Assembly (NCBI RefSeq): GCF_009909185.1
Contig: NZ_JAAAMV010000023.1
Coordinates: forward strand, 163,171 to 227,170
Length of the DNA: 64,000 nucleotides
Direction: 5' to 3'
DNA from: Paenibacillus glycinis
Lineage (GTDB): Bacteria; Bacillota; Bacilli; Paenibacillales; Paenibacillaceae
Within the stretch, counting starts at the first letter, position 1, and each line of letters opens with the position of its first letter. Shown piece by piece: positions 44,295 through 53,431 of this stretch. The position numbers and the translations under genes are program-made. The notes below the pieces were generated by a model that was not told the origin of the DNA, searched no databases, and saw nothing but the letters and a program-made list of their open reading frames with translations.

Positions 44295-44335
44295 CGTCAG
44301 GAATATTGACATCAGAATTCCCTTCCCCCTATAAT
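44295..44335 (+). promoter_or_regulatory. narK promoter with GlnR/TnrA-like box over the -35
   Basis: TTGACA (44306-44311), 18 bases, TATAAT (44330-44335). CGTCA-GGAATAT-TGACA (44295-44311) matches TGTNA-N7-TNACA at all but the first base and covers the -35, the same geometry as at nirB. Confidence 0.8.
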
Positions 44336-44378
44336 GCAAACTAAGATCACAAAGTCGTGTATCGAACGATGAACCGGT

Positions 44379-44450
44379 CCGCACACCGACGTGCGGCCGA
44401 TGGCGACGAGGCCGTATTGCAGTCCATGGACTGCGGTGCGGCCTTTTATT
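44379..44450 (+). promoter_or_regulatory. ANTAR-type antitermination leader of narK
   Basis: P1 (44379-44396) is CCGCAC-[ACCGAC]-GUGCGG with the A1/G4 hexaloop. P2 (44400-44415) is AUGGC-[GACGAG]-GCCGU; G4 is kept but position 1 is G instead of A. The 3' arm of P2 forms the beginning of a terminator stem (44410-44443), where 16 bases pair with 16, including a few G-U pairs, followed by TTTTATT. This mirrors the nirB leader and is about 160 bases before the narK start. Confidence 0.82.
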
Positions 44451-44609
44451 GCGTAATGCCCTTAGGAGCAGCGGCCGTCCGGGCACGCGAGCTTGCGAAA
44501 GTCCCGATTTGCCAGCCTGCGGATCCCGGCTTGCCGCCAGCAAGAACAGCGAGAAAAACAGAACGAGAGAGAGAAGAGCGATCCCAACCATGGAGAGGAG
44601 TTTTTCATT

Positions 44610-45851
44610 ATGATGGACCGTAAAAGTTTTCTGAAGAGCGGGCACGGCCCCTCGCTGCTGAGCGCATTCCTGTATTTCGATCTGAGCTTCATGGTATGGT
44701 CCCTGCTCGGCCCGCTGGCCGTGGTCATCATGGCCGATTATCCGATGGACGCCGCGCAAAAAGCCAATCTGGTCGCCCTGCCCGTCCTGGGCGGCTCCGT
44801 GCTTCGGCTCGTGCTCGGCTATCTGACGGACGTGATCGGCCCGAAACGCACCGGGCAGATCGGACTGATCCTGACGATGGTGCCCCTCATCTGGGGCTGG
44901 AAATTCGTCGACTCGCTGAACGAGCTGTATATCGTCGCGCTGATGCTGGGTATCGCCGGCGCTTCCTTCGCCGCCGCCCTGCCGCTTGCCAGCCGCTGGT
45001 ATCCGCCGAAATACCAAGGCCTCGCCATGGGGATCGCGGGAGCCGGCAACAGCGGCACCGTGTTCTCGACGCTGTTCGCGAACCGGATCGCCCAGCATTT
45101 CGGCACCTGGCATGTCGTGTTCGGCTTGGCGCTCATCCCGATCGCGCTCGTCTTCGTCGCCTTCACCGTCCTCGCGAAGGACAGCCCGAACCAACCCGCG
45201 CCGCGCAAGCTCTCCGATTACGGCTCCGTGCTGAAGCAGCGCGACACGTGGATGTTCTGCATCTTCTACGGCGTCACGTTCGGCGGCTTCGTCGGCATGT
45301 CCAACTACCTCACCATCTTCTTCAATACGCAATACGGCCTCAGCCCCGTACGGGCGGCCGATTTCACCACCCTCTGCGTCATCGCCGGCAGCTTCTTCCG
45401 TCCCGTGGGCGGCTGGCTGGCCGACCGGATCGGCGGCATCCGCATGCTCATGCTGCTGTACGGCATCGTCGCCGTCATGATGGCGTGCATCTCGTCGCTC
45501 CCCGCGCTGCCGGTCATGCTCGTCCTCCTGTTCGTCGGCATGATGGCGCTCGGCATGGGCAACGGCTCCGTATTCCAGCTCGTCCCGCTCCGCTTCCGGA
45601 ACGAGATCGGCATCGTCACGGGCATCGTCGGCGCCGCGGGCGGACTCGGCGGCTACTTCCTGCCGAAGGTCCTCGGCAACCTGAAGCAGTCCACCGGCTC
45701 GTACATGCCCGGCTTCCTGATCATCAGCGGCGTGGCGGCGGTCTGCGTCGCGCTGATCTTCCTGATCCAAGGCTCGTGGAAACGGTCCTGGATCGGCAGC
45801 GGCGGCAAAGCCCGCGTCGACGCTCCCGTGCAGGGAACCATCGCTTCGTAA
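44610..45851 (+). CDS. narK: Nitrate/nitrite MFS transporter (NarK/NasA family)
   Basis: 413 residues from the first of two adjacent ATGs, with AGAGGAG 9 bases upstream. Twelve helices. The two nitrate-porter signatures are MGIAGAGNSGTVFSTLFANR near 143 and TGIVGAAGGLGGYFLPKVLG near 345, with the substrate arginines expected in helices 2 and 8. It takes up nitrate, or exchanges nitrate and nitrite, at the inner membrane to feed NirBD. It is controlled by the upstream ANTAR leader and GlnR-like box. No nitrate reductase gene lies within the window. Confidence 0.95.
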   Translation: MMDRKSFLKSGHGPSLLSAFLYFDLSFMVWSLLGPLAVVIMADYPMDAAQKANLVALPVLGGSVLRLVLGYLTDVIGPKRTGQIGLILTMVPLIWGWKFVDSLNELYIVALMLGIAGASFAAALPLASRWYPPKYQGLAMGIAGAGNSGTVFSTLFANRIAQHFGTWHVVFGLALIPIALVFVAFTVLAKDSPNQPAPRKLSDYGSVLKQRDTWMFCIFYGVTFGGFVGMSNYLTIFFNTQYGLSPVRAADFTTLCVIAGSFFRPVGGWLADRIGGIRMLMLLYGIVAVMMACISSLPALPVMLVLLFVGMMALGMGNGSVFQLVPLRFRNEIGIVTGIVGAAGGLGGYFLPKVLGNLKQSTGSYMPGFLIISGVAAVCVALIFLIQGSWKRSWIGSGGKARVDAPVQGTIAS

Positions 45852-45922
45852 ACGCCTGCCGGAACTGCCGGCGCGATGGCTCCGTCTGCCCCGGGCGGGA
45901 GCTTCGACCCGCATAAACATGC

Positions 45923-45967
45923 AAAGCCCCTGATCCTTGAAGCCATGCGCTTCGGAACAGGGGCTTT
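45923..45967. terminator. Intrinsic terminator after narK
   Basis: AAAGCCCCTG pairs with CAGGGGCTTT, with an inner CTTGAAG/CTTCGG stem, followed by CTTGG. It also lies downstream of convergent mobA. Confidence 0.8.
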
Positions 45968-46022
45968 CTTGGCTAAAACGGATTGCTATTCGGCCAATCA
46001 TCCGGCAAACGCCACTCGCCGT

Positions 46023-46760
46023 TCACTGCCGCAGGCCATCATAGTCCCCGCGCAAACGCAGGAACCGTTCGTAGAGCTCCGGCGTGTTCAAGTTGACGAA
46101 CGCCTCTTCTTCGTCCGGCTCAGCGCTAAGCTCGATCGACCGCAGCGCGCCGAGCAGCGGCATGACGCGCAGGTCGTGCTGCCGCAAGCGCCGCTCCAGC
46201 TCCTCGCGCGCGCTCGTATGGTAGAGCGCATGGAAGGGCTGGCCCGCCGTGCGGATTAGCTGCGGCAAACGGGCCGAGTCCGGGGACGAAGCCGGGGATT
46301 CACCGGCATCTGTACGGCTGGCGCCGCCGTTATCCGATCGGCCCGCGGCCTCGTCGAATCTTCCCCCTTCTCCGGCTGCCCGCAGCATCCGCGCGTACAA
46401 CGACGCCGAGATCGCCGGCATGTCGCAGGCCATCGCGAATGCGTAGCCGGGCTCCGGCATCGCGCCGAGCGCGGCATGAAGCCCCGCAAGCGGACCGCTG
46501 CCGGGGAAGCGGTCGACCGCAAACGCGAGATCGCCCGGCAGCTCCCGCAGCCGCGCGCGATACTCCGCTCCCCGCGCTTCCGTGCCGCAAGCGACAATGA
46601 CGCGCGTCATTCCCAGCGCCAGCATCCGCTCCGCCAAGCGCCGCAGAAGCGGCTTGCCGTCCACCGGCAGCAGCGCTTTGTTCCGTCCCATGCGCGCGCT
46701 CCGTCCGCCTGCCAGGATGATACCGGACTGTCCGGCCGCCAGCTTGCGCTCGTCTTCCAT
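46023..46760 (-). CDS. mobA: Molybdenum cofactor guanylyltransferase (MobA-like)
   Basis: 245 residues from an ATG with AAGGAGGGCGAACG upstream. The nucleotide-binding motif ILAGGRSARMGRNKALLPVDGK at 15-35, GSGPLAGLHAALGAM near 88 and the metal-binding ACDMPAIS near 112 identify the family. An Asp/Ser-rich low-complexity insert lies near 140-165. It attaches GMP to molybdopterin to make the bis-MGD cofactor used by nitrate reductases. This fits its place beside the nitrate/nitrite genes. The longer frame to 47333 runs into glnS and is not real. Confidence 0.93.
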   Translation of the reverse strand: MEDERKLAAGQSGIILAGGRSARMGRNKALLPVDGKPLLRRLAERMLALGMTRVIVACGTEARGAEYRARLRELPGDLAFAVDRFPGSGPLAGLHAALGAMPEPGYAFAMACDMPAISASLYARMLRAAGEGGRFDEAAGRSDNGGASRTDAGESPASSPDSARLPQLIRTAGQPFHALYHTSAREELERRLRQHDLRVMPLLGALRSIELSAEPDEEEAFVNLNTPELYERFLRLRGDYDGLRQ

Positions 46761-46889
46761 TCGTTCGCCCTCCTTCCGTCCGATTCGCTCGTCCAAGCTG
46801 TTTCTTCCAGTATAGAGGCCGGTGAAAGGATTGTGAAGGAAGCCTGTCCGCAGCCGCGCGCCGGCGGCGAAAATCGGATGCGGCCATAC

Positions 46890-46918
46890 AAAAAAGACCG
46901 CCCCGGCAAGGGACGGCC
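46890..46918 (-). terminator. Intrinsic terminator after glnS
   Basis: GGCCGTCCC and GGGGCGGTC pair around TTGCC, followed by TTTTTTG on the minus strand, 10 bases beyond the glnS stop. Confidence 0.85.
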
Positions 46919-46927
46919 TCCTTAACA

Positions 46928-48586
46928 TCAAGCCTTCGGATCGAACGAGCTCTTCAGCGAGACGACGCGGTTGAATACGACGAGTTCCGGACTCGTATGC
47001 TTCGGATCGACGTTGAAGTAGCCGTGGCGGAAGAACTGGAATTTGTCCTGCCCCTTCGCTTCCTTCATGTTCGGCTCGACGAAGCCTTGCAGCGTCGTCA
47101 GCGATTCCGGGTTGATGCGATCGAGGAACTCCTTGTCGGAATCGCCTTCCTCGTCCAGCAGCAGCGGCTCGAACAGGCGGAATTCCGCCGGAACGGCCTG
47201 CGACGCGTCCACCCAGTGGATCGTGCCCTTGACCTTGCGGCCGGTGAAGCCGGAACCGCTCTTCGTCTCGGGATCGTAGGTGCAGCGAAGCTCGACGACA
47301 TTGCCGTTCGCGTCCTTGACGACCTCTTCGCACTTGATGAAGTACGCGTTCTTCAGGCGCACCTCGTTGCCCGGGAACAAGCGGAAGTACTTGCTCGGCG
47401 GGTTCTCCATGAAGTCGTCCTGCTCGATGTAGATCTCGCGCGAGAACGGGATTTGGCGGATGCCCATCGCTTCGTTCTCGGCATTGTTCTCGGCGTCCAG
47501 CAGCTCCGATTGCCCTTCCGGGTAATTGGTGATGACGACCTTCAGCGGCTGCAGCACGGCCATCGTCCGCGGCGCCTTCAGCTTCAAGTCCTCGCGGATG
47601 AAAAATTCCAGCATGCGTTCGTCCACCACGCTGTAGGCGCGGGACACGCCGATCTCGCGGCAGAAGGCGCGGAGCGCTTCCGGCGTGAAGCCTTTGCGGC
47701 GCAGGCCGCTGATCGTCGGCATGCGCGGATCGTCCCAGCTCTCGACTACACCCTTATCGACCAGCATTTTCAGGTACCGCTTGCTCATGATCGTATTCGT
47801 CACGTTCAGGCGGGCAAACTCGTATTGATGCGGCTTGTCCGCCATCTCGCACTCTTCGATGACCCAGTCGTAGAGCGGACGGTGGTCTTCGAATTCCAGC
47901 GTGCAGATGGAATGCGTCACGCCTTCGATGGCGTCGCCGATCGGATGCGCGTAATCGTACATCGGATAGATGCACCACGCATTCCCGGTCCGGTGATGAT
48001 GGGCATGGGCGATGCGGTACAGCGCCGGGTCGCGCAGGTTGATGTTCGGCGACGCCATGTCGATCTTGGCGCGAAGGACGCGCTCGCCGTCCTTGAATTC
48101 GCCGGCGCGCATGCGGGCGAACAGGTCCAGGTTCTCCTCGACGCCGCGGTCGCGGTGAGGGCTGTTCTGGCCGGGCTGCGTCAGGGTACCGCGCATTTCG
48201 CGCATTTGCTCGGCGGACAAGTCGTCGACGTAAGCCTTGCCCTTCTGGATGAGCAGCACGGCGCGCTGATACATTTCTTCGAAATAATCGGAGGCGAACC
48301 GCAGGTCGTCCCACTCGAACCCGAGCCAACGGACGTCCTCCTGGATCGCTTCCACGTACTCGGTATCTTCTTTCACGGGATTCGTGTCGTCGAAGCGCAA
48401 ATTAGTTTTGCCCTTGAATTCGTCGGCCAGCTCGAAATTAAGCGTGATCGACTTCGCGTGCCCGATGTGCAGGTAGCCGTTCGGCTCCGGCGGAAAACGG
48501 GTGACGATCTCGGCGACCTTGCCCGACTGCAGGTCGTCGCTCACGATGTTCTTGATAAAGTTAGAGGATGATGCCTTATTCTCCAT
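46928..48586 (-). CDS. glnS: Glutaminyl-tRNA synthetase
   Basis: 552 residues. Class I synthetase: [22 protein letters not shown] contains the HIGH motif, and [13 protein letters not shown] the KMSKS equivalent. YCWLDG-like recognition loops and the two beta-barrel anticodon domains ([31 protein letters not shown]) follow. It charges tRNA-Gln directly. Most Bacillota use the GluRS plus GatCAB route instead, so a GlnRS here points to acquisition or retention by transfer; some Paenibacillaceae are known to have it. AAAGGTTGG precedes the ATG. Own terminator. Confidence 0.95.
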   Translation of the reverse strand: MENKASSSNFIKNIVSDDLQSGKVAEIVTRFPPEPNGYLHIGHAKSITLNFELADEFKGKTNLRFDDTNPVKEDTEYVEAIQEDVRWLGFEWDDLRFASDYFEEMYQRAVLLIQKGKAYVDDLSAEQMREMRGTLTQPGQNSPHRDRGVEENLDLFARMRAGEFKDGERVLRAKIDMASPNINLRDPALYRIAHAHHHRTGNAWCIYPMYDYAHPIGDAIEGVTHSICTLEFEDHRPLYDWVIEECEMADKPHQYEFARLNVTNTIMSKRYLKMLVDKGVVESWDDPRMPTISGLRRKGFTPEALRAFCREIGVSRAYSVVDERMLEFFIREDLKLKAPRTMAVLQPLKVVITNYPEGQSELLDAENNAENEAMGIRQIPFSREIYIEQDDFMENPPSKYFRLFPGNEVRLKNAYFIKCEEVVKDANGNVVELRCTYDPETKSGSGFTGRKVKGTIHWVDASQAVPAEFRLFEPLLLDEEGDSDKEFLDRINPESLTTLQGFVEPNMKEAKGQDKFQFFRHGYFNVDPKHTSPELVVFNRVVSLKSSFDPKA

Positions 48587-48690
48587 AACGACCAACCTTT
48601 CCCACCTGAAATTCTTATCCTACTATTGTACACAATTTCGGACGCCTTTATAAATAGCAATCTTGCGCGATGCTAGAATAAATCGCCATC

Positions 48691-48730
48691 TTGACATCCG
48701 CCGCTCAAAATATATACTTAGGTTAGCTAA
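48691..48730 (+). promoter_or_regulatory. Promoter and possible operator of the MarR-ABC exporter operon
   Basis: TTGACA (48691-48696), 16 bases, TATACT (48713-48718), followed by the short palindrome TTAGCTAA (48723-48730) at the expected transcription start. MarR proteins typically bind such sites; the link is inferred. Confidence 0.75.
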
Positions 48731-48761
48731 TAAAATTAAAAGCACAAAGGAGCAAGACGCC

Positions 48762-49295
48762 ATGCAGGACGACCACAATCCACCTCCTCCGGCCGCGCAC
48801 GAGCTCATTCGCTCGCTGCGGCTGCTGCGGCAGCTGCCATGGAACGGCCGCAGCCCCATCGAGAACTGCACGCCCGCCGAGACGATGACCCTGTTCAGCA
48901 TCCGCAGGGCGACGACCGAGAATCCCGCCGGCGTCAAAGCCTCGGAGCTCAGCGGCATGCTGAACGTCGCGTCCCCGACCGTCACGCAGAGCGTCAACAT
49001 GCTCGTCGCCAAAGGGCTGCTTCAGCGGAACGCGGATCCGAACGACCGCCGGGCATCCCTCATCACGCTGACGGACGAAGGCGAGCGGCTCACCGGGCAG
49101 GCGCATGCGGCGATGCAGGCGCGCATGTCCGCGCTCGTCGCGCATCTCGGCGGGGACCGGGTGCATCAGCTGGTCAAACTGCTGGACGAAGTGAACGCGT
49201 TTTACCAAACCCTGGACGGGGGTTCCGAATCCGGAGGCGGCCCCGGCTGCGGGCCGGGGGCAAGCCCCTCTACTACGACCAAAGAAGGTGAATAA
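48762..49295 (+). CDS. MarR-family transcriptional regulator
   Basis: 177 residues from an ATG with AAAGGAG upstream. The winged helix reads VKASELSGMLNVASPTVTQSVNMLVAKGLLQRNADPNDRRASLITLTDEG, the MarR hallmark including the DxR wing. The C-terminus ends in a Gly/Ser-rich tail. It lies 6 bases before a pair of ABC exporter genes. This arrangement (marR plus two half-transporters) normally means that the regulator represses the exporter until a drug binds. Confidence 0.93.
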   Translation: MQDDHNPPPPAAHELIRSLRLLRQLPWNGRSPIENCTPAETMTLFSIRRATTENPAGVKASELSGMLNVASPTVTQSVNMLVAKGLLQRNADPNDRRASLITLTDEGERLTGQAHAAMQARMSALVAHLGGDRVHQLVKLLDEVNAFYQTLDGGSESGGGPGCGPGASPSTTTKEGE

Positions 49296-49301
49296 GTCGT
49301 C

Positions 49302-51032
49302 ATGATCAAGTTGCTGCGCATGTTGAAGCCTTACCGGCTGCTCGTTTCATTCGTCCTGTTGTTCGTGCTGCTGCAATCCTTATCGGATCTCTACCTCCCC
49401 ACCCTGCTCGCGGACATCGTCGACAAAGGCGTCGTCGCGGGCGACAATCCTTACATCTGGCGCATCGGCGGCTTCATGCTGCTCATCGCGCTCGCCGGCG
49501 GAATCTGCTCCATCGGCGCCAGCTTCCTCTCCGCCAAGTCGGCCGGCGGCTTCGGCCGCGACCTGCGCAGCCGCGTGTTCGCGCATGTCGAGAAATACTC
49601 CCTGCACGAATTCGATCAAATCGGCACGGCCTCGCTCATTACGCGGACGACCAACGACATCACGCAGGTGCAGCAGGTGCTCATGATGATGATGCGGGTC
49701 ATGGTCATGGCCCCGATGATGTGCTTCGGCGGCATCGTCATGGCGCTCTACAAAGACGCCCATCTCTCGCTCGTCATCATCGCGATCGTGCCGCTGCTCG
49801 CGCTGATCATCTTCCTCATCGTAAGCCGCGGCGTGCCGCTGTTCAAGGTCATGCAGGTCAAGATCGACAAGCTGAACCTCGTGCTCCGCGAGAACCTGAC
49901 CGGCATTCGCGTCATCCGTTCCTTCAACCGCACGAAGCATGAGCAGGGCCGCTTCAACGACGCCAACCTCGATTTGACGGACACGGCGATCAAGGTCAAC
50001 CGCATCATGGCTTCGCTGATGCCGATCATGATGCTCGTGCTGAACTTCGCCAGCTTGTTCATCGTCTGGTACGGCGGGCTGCGCATCGACGGCGGCAACA
50101 TGGAGGTCGGCGACCTGATGGCCTTCATCCAATACGCGTGGCAGATCATGTTCGCGCTTATCTTCGCGTCCATGATGTTCGTCATGATCCCGCGCGCCTC
50201 CGCGTCCGCTACCCGGATCAACGACGTGCTGAACACGGTGCCGGACATCTACGACCCTGCGCGCGCGTCCGCCGGGCGCGCGTCCGCGAAGGCCGAGCTG
50301 GCGTTCAACGACGTCTCCTTCCATTACCCGGGCGCCGAGATGCCCGCGCTTTCCGGGATCTCGTTCACGGCGGGGGCCGGCGAAGTCACGGCCATCATCG
50401 GCGGCACGGGCTCCGGCAAATCGACGCTGATCAACCTGATTCCGCGCTTCTACGACGTCTCGGGCGGCAGCATTACGATCGGCGGCACGGACATACGGGA
50501 GATGACGCAGGAAGAGCTGCGTTCCCGCATCGGACTCGTGCCGCAGAAGGCCGTGCTCTTCACGGGCACGATCGCCGACAACATCCGCTTCGGCAAATCG
50601 GACGCGTCGGACGAGGAGGTTCGCCATGCGGCCGTCGTGGCGCAGGCGTACGATTTCGTCACCGAGATGAAGGACGGCTTCGATTCACCGATCGCGCAGG
50701 GCGGCACGAACGTATCCGGCGGCCAGAAGCAGCGGCTGTCCATCGCCCGGGCGCTCGTCCGCAAGCCGTCCATCTATCTGTTCGACGACAGCTTCTCGGC
50801 GCTCGACTTCAAGACCGACGCCAAGCTCCGCGCCGCGCTGCGTTCCGAGACGACGGACGCGACCGTCCTTATCGTCGCGCAGCGGGTCAGCACCGTCATG
50901 GACGCGGACCGCATCATCGTGCTCGATGACGGCCAAGTATCCGCGATCGGTACGCACCGCGAGCTGCTGCAATCGTCCACCGTCTACCGCGAAATCGTGA
51001 CGTCACAGCTGTCAGAGGAGGAGATCGCATGA
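49302..51032 (+). CDS. Heterodimeric ABC exporter subunit with degenerate catalytic site
   Basis: 576 residues: six-helix membrane domain (1-320) then ATPase domain. Walker A is GGTGSGKSTLI, signature VSGGQKQRLSIARAL, Walker B YLFDDSFSALD. The catalytic Glu after Walker B is Asp (FDDS), the mark of the degenerate half in heterodimers such as TM287/288, BmrCD or LmrCD. It should export drugs or lipids with the partner encoded next. The genes overlap by 4 bases (ATGA). Confidence 0.95.
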   Translation: MIKLLRMLKPYRLLVSFVLLFVLLQSLSDLYLPTLLADIVDKGVVAGDNPYIWRIGGFMLLIALAGGICSIGASFLSAKSAGGFGRDLRSRVFAHVEKYSLHEFDQIGTASLITRTTNDITQVQQVLMMMMRVMVMAPMMCFGGIVMALYKDAHLSLVIIAIVPLLALIIFLIVSRGVPLFKVMQVKIDKLNLVLRENLTGIRVIRSFNRTKHEQGRFNDANLDLTDTAIKVNRIMASLMPIMMLVLNFASLFIVWYGGLRIDGGNMEVGDLMAFIQYAWQIMFALIFASMMFVMIPRASASATRINDVLNTVPDIYDPARASAGRASAKAELAFNDVSFHYPGAEMPALSGISFTAGAGEVTAIIGGTGSGKSTLINLIPRFYDVSGGSITIGGTDIREMTQEELRSRIGLVPQKAVLFTGTIADNIRFGKSDASDEEVRHAAVVAQAYDFVTEMKDGFDSPIAQGGTNVSGGQKQRLSIARALVRKPSIYLFDDSFSALDFKTDAKLRAALRSETTDATVLIVAQRVSTVMDADRIIVLDDGQVSAIGTHRELLQSSTVYREIVTSQLSEEEIA

Positions 51033-52996
51033 GCGAACAACAGAAAGGCCCCACGGGCGGCGGTCCCGGCGGTCCGGGCCAGCGGCCGAGCGGACCCGCG
51101 CCGGGCAATTTCGGCTTCGGCCCCGGACGCGGCGGCCCGGGCGCCATGGGCATGCCGGTGCAGAAAGCGAAGGATTTCAAAGGCACGCTCCGCCGTTTGA
51201 CCGGCTACCTGCGGCCGCACCGCACCGCGCTGCTGATCGTGCTGCTGACGGCCGTGCTCAGCACGGTGTTCTCGATCCTCGGCCCGAAAATCATGGGCAA
51301 GGCGACGACGGAGCTGTTCAACGGCATCGTCGGGAAGGTGCAGGGAACGCCCGGAGCGGCCATCGATTTCGGCTATATCTGGCAGATTCTCGCCGTGCTC
51401 GGCGTGCTCTACATCATCAGCGCCTTGTTCAGCTTCATCCAGCAGTACGTCATGGCGAGCGTCGCGCAGAAGACCGTTTACGACCTGCGCAAGGACGTCA
51501 ATGAAAAGCTGGAGCGGCTGCCGCTCAAGTTCTTCGACTCCCGCACGCACGGGGAAATCCTGAGCCGCGCCGTCAACGACGTCGACAACATCAGCGGCAC
51601 GCTGCAGCAGAGCTTGACGCAGTTCATCACGTCGTTCGTCACCCTCGTCGGCGTCATCGTCATGATGCTGACGATCAGCCCGCTCATGACGCTCATCACG
51701 GTCGTGACGCTGCCGCTCAGCTTCGTCGCGATCAAGATGATCGCGAAGCGCTCGCAGCTGTACTTCAAGGGCCAACAGAAGGCGCTCGGCGAGCTGAACG
51801 GCCACGTCGAGGAAATGTACACCGGCCATAACATCGTCAAAGCGTTCGGCCACGAGAAAAAATCCGTCGCCAAGTTCAACGAAGCGAACGAGCGGCTGTA
51901 CGAATCCGGCTGGCGCGCGCAGTTCGTCTCCGGGATGATCATGCCGATCATGGGCTTCATCGGCAATATCGGTTACGTGCTCGTCAGCGTCGCCGGCGGC
52001 CTGCTCGTGCTGCACAAATCGATTACGATCGGCGACGTGCAGGCGTTCATCTCCTACTCGCGCCAATTCGCGATGCCGATCACGCAGACGGCGCAGATCG
52101 CCAACATCATCCAGTCGACGATCGCTTCCGCGGAGCGGATCTTCGAACTGCTGGACGAGGAAGAGGAAGTGCCCGAAGCGGCGAATCCGACCGCGCTTGC
52201 CGCCCCCGCCAAGGAATCCGTGCCGGGCAAAACCGCCAAGGTACGCGGCAACGTGAGCTTCAATCACGTGAAGTTCCGCTACAAGGACGACGCGCCGCTC
52301 ATCGAGGACATGGACATTCACGTGCAGTCCGGCCAGATGATCGCCATCGTCGGACCGACGGGCGCCGGCAAGACCACGCTCATCAACCTGCTCATGCGCT
52401 TCTATGAGCTCAGCGGCGGCAGCATCACGATCGACGGCGCGAGCCTGACGGACCTGAAGCGCGGCGACCTGCGCAGCCTGTTCGGCATGGTGCTGCAGGA
52501 TACGTGGCTATTCAACGGCACGATCCGCGACAACATCGCCTACGGCCGCAGCGGCGCGACGGAGGACGAAGTCGTGGCCGCGGCCCGCGCGGCGTACGCG
52601 GACCATTTCATCCGTACGCTGCCGGACGGCTACGATACGATCCTGAACGAGGAAGCATCCAACATCTCGCAGGGACAGAAGCAGCTGCTGACCATCGCCC
52701 GCGCCATCCTGGCGGATCCGGCGATCCTGATCCTCGACGAGGCGACGAGCAGCGTCGACACGCGGACCGAGATCCATATCCAGCGCGCCATGAGCGAGCT
52801 GATGGAAGGCCGCACGAGCTTCGTCATCGCGCACCGGCTGTCCACCATCCGCGACGCGGACCTGATCCTCGTCATGAACCACGGCACCGTCATCGAGCAG
52901 GGCACGCACGAAGGCCTGCTCGCCGCGGGCGGCTTCTACGCCGACCTGTACGAGAGCCAGTTCAGCACGCAGAAGCGGACGCAGGACGTGAGCTAG
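51029..52996 (+). CDS. Heterodimeric ABC exporter subunit with consensus catalytic Glu
   Basis: 655 residues. A Gly/Pro-rich N-terminal extension of about 40 residues (GGGPGGPGQRPSGPAPGNFG) precedes the six-helix exporter domain. The ATPase has Walker A GPTGAGKTTLI, signature ISQGQKQLLTIARAI (a deviation from LSGGQ) and Walker B LILDEATSSVD with the catalytic Glu. An Ala-rich linker joins the domains near 385. Pairing with the degenerate subunit upstream gives one active site per dimer. Substrate unknown. Confidence 0.95.
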   Translation: MSEQQKGPTGGGPGGPGQRPSGPAPGNFGFGPGRGGPGAMGMPVQKAKDFKGTLRRLTGYLRPHRTALLIVLLTAVLSTVFSILGPKIMGKATTELFNGIVGKVQGTPGAAIDFGYIWQILAVLGVLYIISALFSFIQQYVMASVAQKTVYDLRKDVNEKLERLPLKFFDSRTHGEILSRAVNDVDNISGTLQQSLTQFITSFVTLVGVIVMMLTISPLMTLITVVTLPLSFVAIKMIAKRSQLYFKGQQKALGELNGHVEEMYTGHNIVKAFGHEKKSVAKFNEANERLYESGWRAQFVSGMIMPIMGFIGNIGYVLVSVAGGLLVLHKSITIGDVQAFISYSRQFAMPITQTAQIANIIQSTIASAERIFELLDEEEEVPEAANPTALAAPAKESVPGKTAKVRGNVSFNHVKFRYKDDAPLIEDMDIHVQSGQMIAIVGPTGAGKTTLINLLMRFYELSGGSITIDGASLTDLKRGDLRSLFGMVLQDTWLFNGTIRDNIAYGRSGATEDEVVAAARAAYADHFIRTLPDGYDTILNEEASNISQGQKQLLTIARAILADPAILILDEATSSVDTRTEIHIQRAMSELMEGRTSFVIAHRLSTIRDADLILVMNHGTVIEQGTHEGLLAAGGFYADLYESQFSTQKRTQDVS

Positions 52997-53147
52997 CGTT
53001 CCGGCCGCGGAGGCGGAGGCGCCGAGGATTGTCGTCGGCAGACTGCCGGCGGCGTTCCGCGTCTGCTCTGTCCGGCGCCAAGCCGCGCCGGGCAGCGAAG
53101 CGCGCGGTAACCGTCTGCCTATTGCAAAGGTGCTCGTTCATCCGCAT

Positions 53148-53189
53148 AAAGTCGAAAAGCCCTCCGGCATCGGAGGGCTTTTCGACTTT
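53148..53189. terminator. Terminator after the ABC exporter operon
   Basis: AAAGTCGAAAAGCCCTCCG and its exact complement flank GCAT, a 19-bp perfect stem with T-rich sequence beyond. It lies about 150 bases after the second exporter gene; the sequence in between shows no gene. Confidence 0.85.
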
Positions 53190-53235
53190 TATAAAAATTC
53201 CGCGCAAACGACGATTTCTCCCGCTCTCAAAGCAG

Positions 53236-53427
53236 AAGAAGTTGTTCCACGTGCCCATGAACGTGAAGATGCCGAGCGTTGCGAGCGCCGGGTAGAGCAA
53301 AGGCGACACGATGGATTTCAGTACTTTCAGATGCCCTTGCCCCGTCGATCAAGCAGGACTCGATGATATCGCTCGGGATCGTGGCGATGAATTGCCGCAA
53401 GAGGAAGCAGCCGAACGCGCCCGTGAG
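53236..53427 (-). pseudogene. Remnant of a MalG-type sugar permease, middle part
   Basis: The minus strand encodes GAFGCFLLRQFIATIPSDII and ESCLIDGA, then after a frameshift KVLKSIV, SPLLYPALATLGIFTFMGTW and NNF. These are consecutive conserved pieces of a MalG-type permease EAA loop and the following helix. There is no start, one frameshift, and no upstream half. The fragment is inverted relative to the C-terminal fragment next to it. Confidence 0.85.
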
Positions 53428-53431
53428 GCCC

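Noticed and set aside
44232..46001. A 589-codon minus-strand frame opposite narK
   Set aside because: Shadow of narK with His/Asp/Glu-rich low-complexity translation.
46761..47333. N-terminal extension of MobA into glnS
   Set aside because: It would overlap the glnS coding region on the same strand and lacks a ribosome site; AAGGAGG marks the start at 46760.
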